The notes beneath the pieces are model-generated. The model saw only the letters and a list, made by a program, of their open reading frames with translations. It had not been told where the DNA came from and ran no database searches. A program made the translations under genes and the position numbers. From LMDS01 sp039930465 (GTDB lineage: Bacteria; Pseudomonadota; Gammaproteobacteria; Burkholderiales; Burkholderiaceae_C): a stretch of DNA of 64,000 nucleotides. Where the stretch lies: assembly GCA_039930465.1 (NCBI GenBank), contig JBDTTU010000004.1:1-64000 (forward strand). Reading direction: 5' to 3'. Shown one piece after another: positions 62,749 to 64,000 of this stretch (position 1 is its first letter; each line of letters starts with the position of its first letter).

Positions 62749-63633
62749 GTGTCCAGCCTCACGCGCATGCTTTCGGTCCTCGACCTGTTCTCGCGGGAAC
62801 ACACCACGTTGACCGCGGAACAGATCGGCGAGGCACTCGGCCTCACCCGAACCACCTGCTACCGTTACACCCGTGAACTGGGTCATGCCGGCCTTCTTGT
62901 CAGCGACGGTGGCCAGTTCATGCTCGGCCCACGCATCATCGAACTCGATCACAGGATCATCGAGTCGGATCCGTTGCTCAATGCCGGGCGCGCTGTCGTC
63001 TCGGCTCTGGCCACTTCGCTGGGCGCCACCGGCTTGCTGTCGACATCCTATGACGACAGGATCATCAATGTGTTCCAGCACCAGGGCGCGATGGCGCCGC
63101 CGTCTCTGTCGTTCGGCAGAGGCACGACGATGCCCCTGTTCCGCTCATCCACATCCAAGGTGATACTCGCATCGATGAGCCGGAGCCGCTTGAAGCGGTT
63201 GTGGAAGCAGCACCAGCAGGAGCCGGACTGCCTCGCCCTCGGGTCCGACTGGTTGTCCTTCTGGAAGGCACTGCAACTCATCAAGCGCCAGGGCTACTGG
63301 ACCTCGCTCGGAGAACTCGACACCGGCCTGACAGGCATCGCTGCGCCGATCCTGTTCGCCACCGGCGAAGTCGCAGGTTGCATGTCGCTCGTGTTCACTG
63401 CCGACGAGTTCCAGCTCTATGAAACCGCATTGCTCGGCGCCCGGCTGCTGGGGGCGGCAGCGCAGGTATCGAAGACGCTGGCCAAGGACTTTCCCAGGGC
63501 CGATCACGACGTCGAGCCCGAAGCGCCGGCGAAGCGGCCCGCGCGCAAGCAGATCAAGACGCTTCCGGTGAAGCGCGCTCGTGCGCTCGGCAAGCCGAAA
63601 GCCAGTTCGACCGCACGACGCCGCCAGTCCTGA
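62749..63633 (+). CDS. IclR family transcriptional regulator with basic C-terminal tail
   Basis: A 294-residue IclR-type regulator. Its N-terminal winged helix (about 1-62) has LTAEQIGEALGLTRTTCYRYTRELGHAG. The effector domain (about 75-245) has TTMPLFRSSTSKVILASM and ELDTGLTGIAAPILFATGEVAGCMSLV. The last 35 residues form a strongly basic extension (KRPARKQIKTLPVKRARALG) that is outside the usual IclR fold and may add DNA contacts. The start is a GTG at 62749. It lies 120 bp behind the GST gene and is the likely regulator of the SDR-GST and liv-type genes. Confidence 0.88.
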   Translation: MSSLTRMLSVLDLFSREHTTLTAEQIGEALGLTRTTCYRYTRELGHAGLLVSDGGQFMLGPRIIELDHRIIESDPLLNAGRAVVSALATSLGATGLLSTSYDDRIINVFQHQGAMAPPSLSFGRGTTMPLFRSSTSKVILASMSRSRLKRLWKQHQQEPDCLALGSDWLSFWKALQLIKRQGYWTSLGELDTGLTGIAAPILFATGEVAGCMSLVFTADEFQLYETALLGARLLGAAAQVSKTLAKDFPRADHDVEPEAPAKRPARKQIKTLPVKRARALGKPKASSTARRRQS

Positions 63634-63844
63634 CTCGTTGCGAGGCACCCGCGGTGGCACGTTGCGCCGGCCTGCTGTCGTTGCGCGAGTTCCCACAGAG
63701 CGGCATCCACTTCAGAGCTCGGCTTTCATGCCGATCGGCCAAGGGGCACCGGGGCTGACACCAGTGCGCCACTCAATGCCCTGCAGATGCTTGACCCGCT
63801 CCGCTGCGGGACTGCGCCGCGCTGCCCGACAGAAAGACGATTGC

Positions 63845-63872
63845 CGATCCTGAGATCGTTTCTTCAGGATCG
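63845..63872. promoter_or_regulatory. Inverted repeat CGATCCTGA / TCAGGATCG
   Basis: Perfect 9-bp arms with a 10-nt centre, 210 bp after the IclR stop. No T-run follows on either strand, so it is more likely a protein-binding site or weak terminator than a standard Rho-independent terminator. Confidence 0.45.
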
Positions 63873-63911
63873 AGGTGGAACGCTCGTCATCAATACTGTT
63901 GCAAATGCCGT

Positions 63912-63950
63912 ATTTCGGGATTATTATAACTGCTTCATTTCGAGATCATC
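63912..63950 (+). promoter_or_regulatory. Direct repeat ATTTCGRGATYATY before the next gene
   Basis: ATTTCGGGATTATT (63912-63925) and ATTTCGAGATCATC (63937-63950) are 25 bp apart start to start, ending 3 bp before an ATG. The outer edges also form CGGGAT / ATCCCG. This may be an operator overlapping the promoter. Confidence 0.4.
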
Positions 63951-63953
63951 CCG

Positions 63954-64000
63954 ATGCAGACGAAGCCCCCGAATCCCACGAACGCCTCGAACAGCGGCGC
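63954..64000 (+). CDS. Possible start of a gene continuing past the window
   Basis: An ATG at 63954 opens a frame (MQTKPPNPTNASNSG) that is still open at the window end. Only 15 codons are visible, with no recognisable motif and a weak ribosome-binding region. The call rests on the promoter-like A/T-rich DNA just upstream. Confidence 0.35.
   Translation, partial: MQTKPPNPTNASNSG

Larger units (their letters stand above)
63634..63953. other. Intergenic region after the IclR gene
   Basis: About 320 bp with no convincing gene. It contains a hairpin (63845-63872), an A/T-rich segment around 63910-63940 unlike the surrounding GC-rich DNA, and a direct repeat (63912-63950) just before an ATG at 63954. 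It is probably the promoter region of a gene that runs off the window. Confidence 0.5.

Overview
The window is 64 kb of dense, GC-rich (roughly two-thirds G+C by eye) bacterial chromosome. Gene content and order (cysS-alkA-accA-tilS-lysC-tRNA-Ser; clpS-clpA; exbB-exbD-lpxK-ycaR-kdsB-adk) point to a betaproteobacterium of the order Burkholderiales, most likely near the Rubrivivax/Leptothrix/Piscinibacter group. That placement rests on recalled gene-order conventions, not on a search. No transposase, phage gene, CRISPR array or rRNA gene was seen.

Layout. 1-5.2 kb: the 3' end of dnaJ, a receiver-TPR protein, a phosphoethanolamine-transferase-like membrane enzyme and a radical SAM protein. 5.2-7.4 kb: a gene-poor stretch of small orphan reading frames beside a tRNA-Ser(GCU). 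7.5-20 kb: conserved housekeeping genes (lysC, tilS, accA, a 3-methyladenine glycosylase, cysS, two cyclophilins, lpxH, mtfA, clpA/clpS, a cold-shock gene). 20-25.6 kb: a Crp/Fnr regulator and a lipid-oxidation operon (SDR plus a FadJ-type enzyme) divergent from an unusual tandem TetR regulator. 25.7-34.6 kb: icd, a DUF192 protein, sodB, xseA, then exbB-exbD-lpxK-ycaR-kdsB-adk and a second SDR.

34.6-54.1 kb looks like one long uptake locus on the minus strand. It holds tonB-exbB-exbD-exbD-TPR, an Oar-like TonB-dependent receptor, an S9 (prolyl-oligopeptidase-type) peptidase, a second TonB-dependent receptor and a four-gene oligopeptide ABC importer. My reading is that peptides cross the outer membrane by the receptors, are trimmed by the peptidase and enter the cytoplasm through the ABC system. 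Both receptor genes are preceded by copies of the same leader of about 400 bp. The first ~130 bp next to the genes is about 90% identical, although the receptors themselves are not close paralogues. The outer edge of one copy seems to retain a decayed 3' end of the ABC ATPase gene, which suggests a segmental duplication.

54.2-55.8 kb holds ldcA (with a histidine-rich tail) and tadA. 56-64 kb is a second transport and catabolic block. On the minus strand is a branched-chain-amino-acid-type ABC system in which LivH, LivM and LivG are fused in one 960-residue protein, with separate LivF and LivK. Divergent from it are an SDR, a glutathione transferase and an IclR regulator. The shared divergent region carries a perfect inverted repeat and a direct repeat that are good operator candidates. 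The substrate is unknown.
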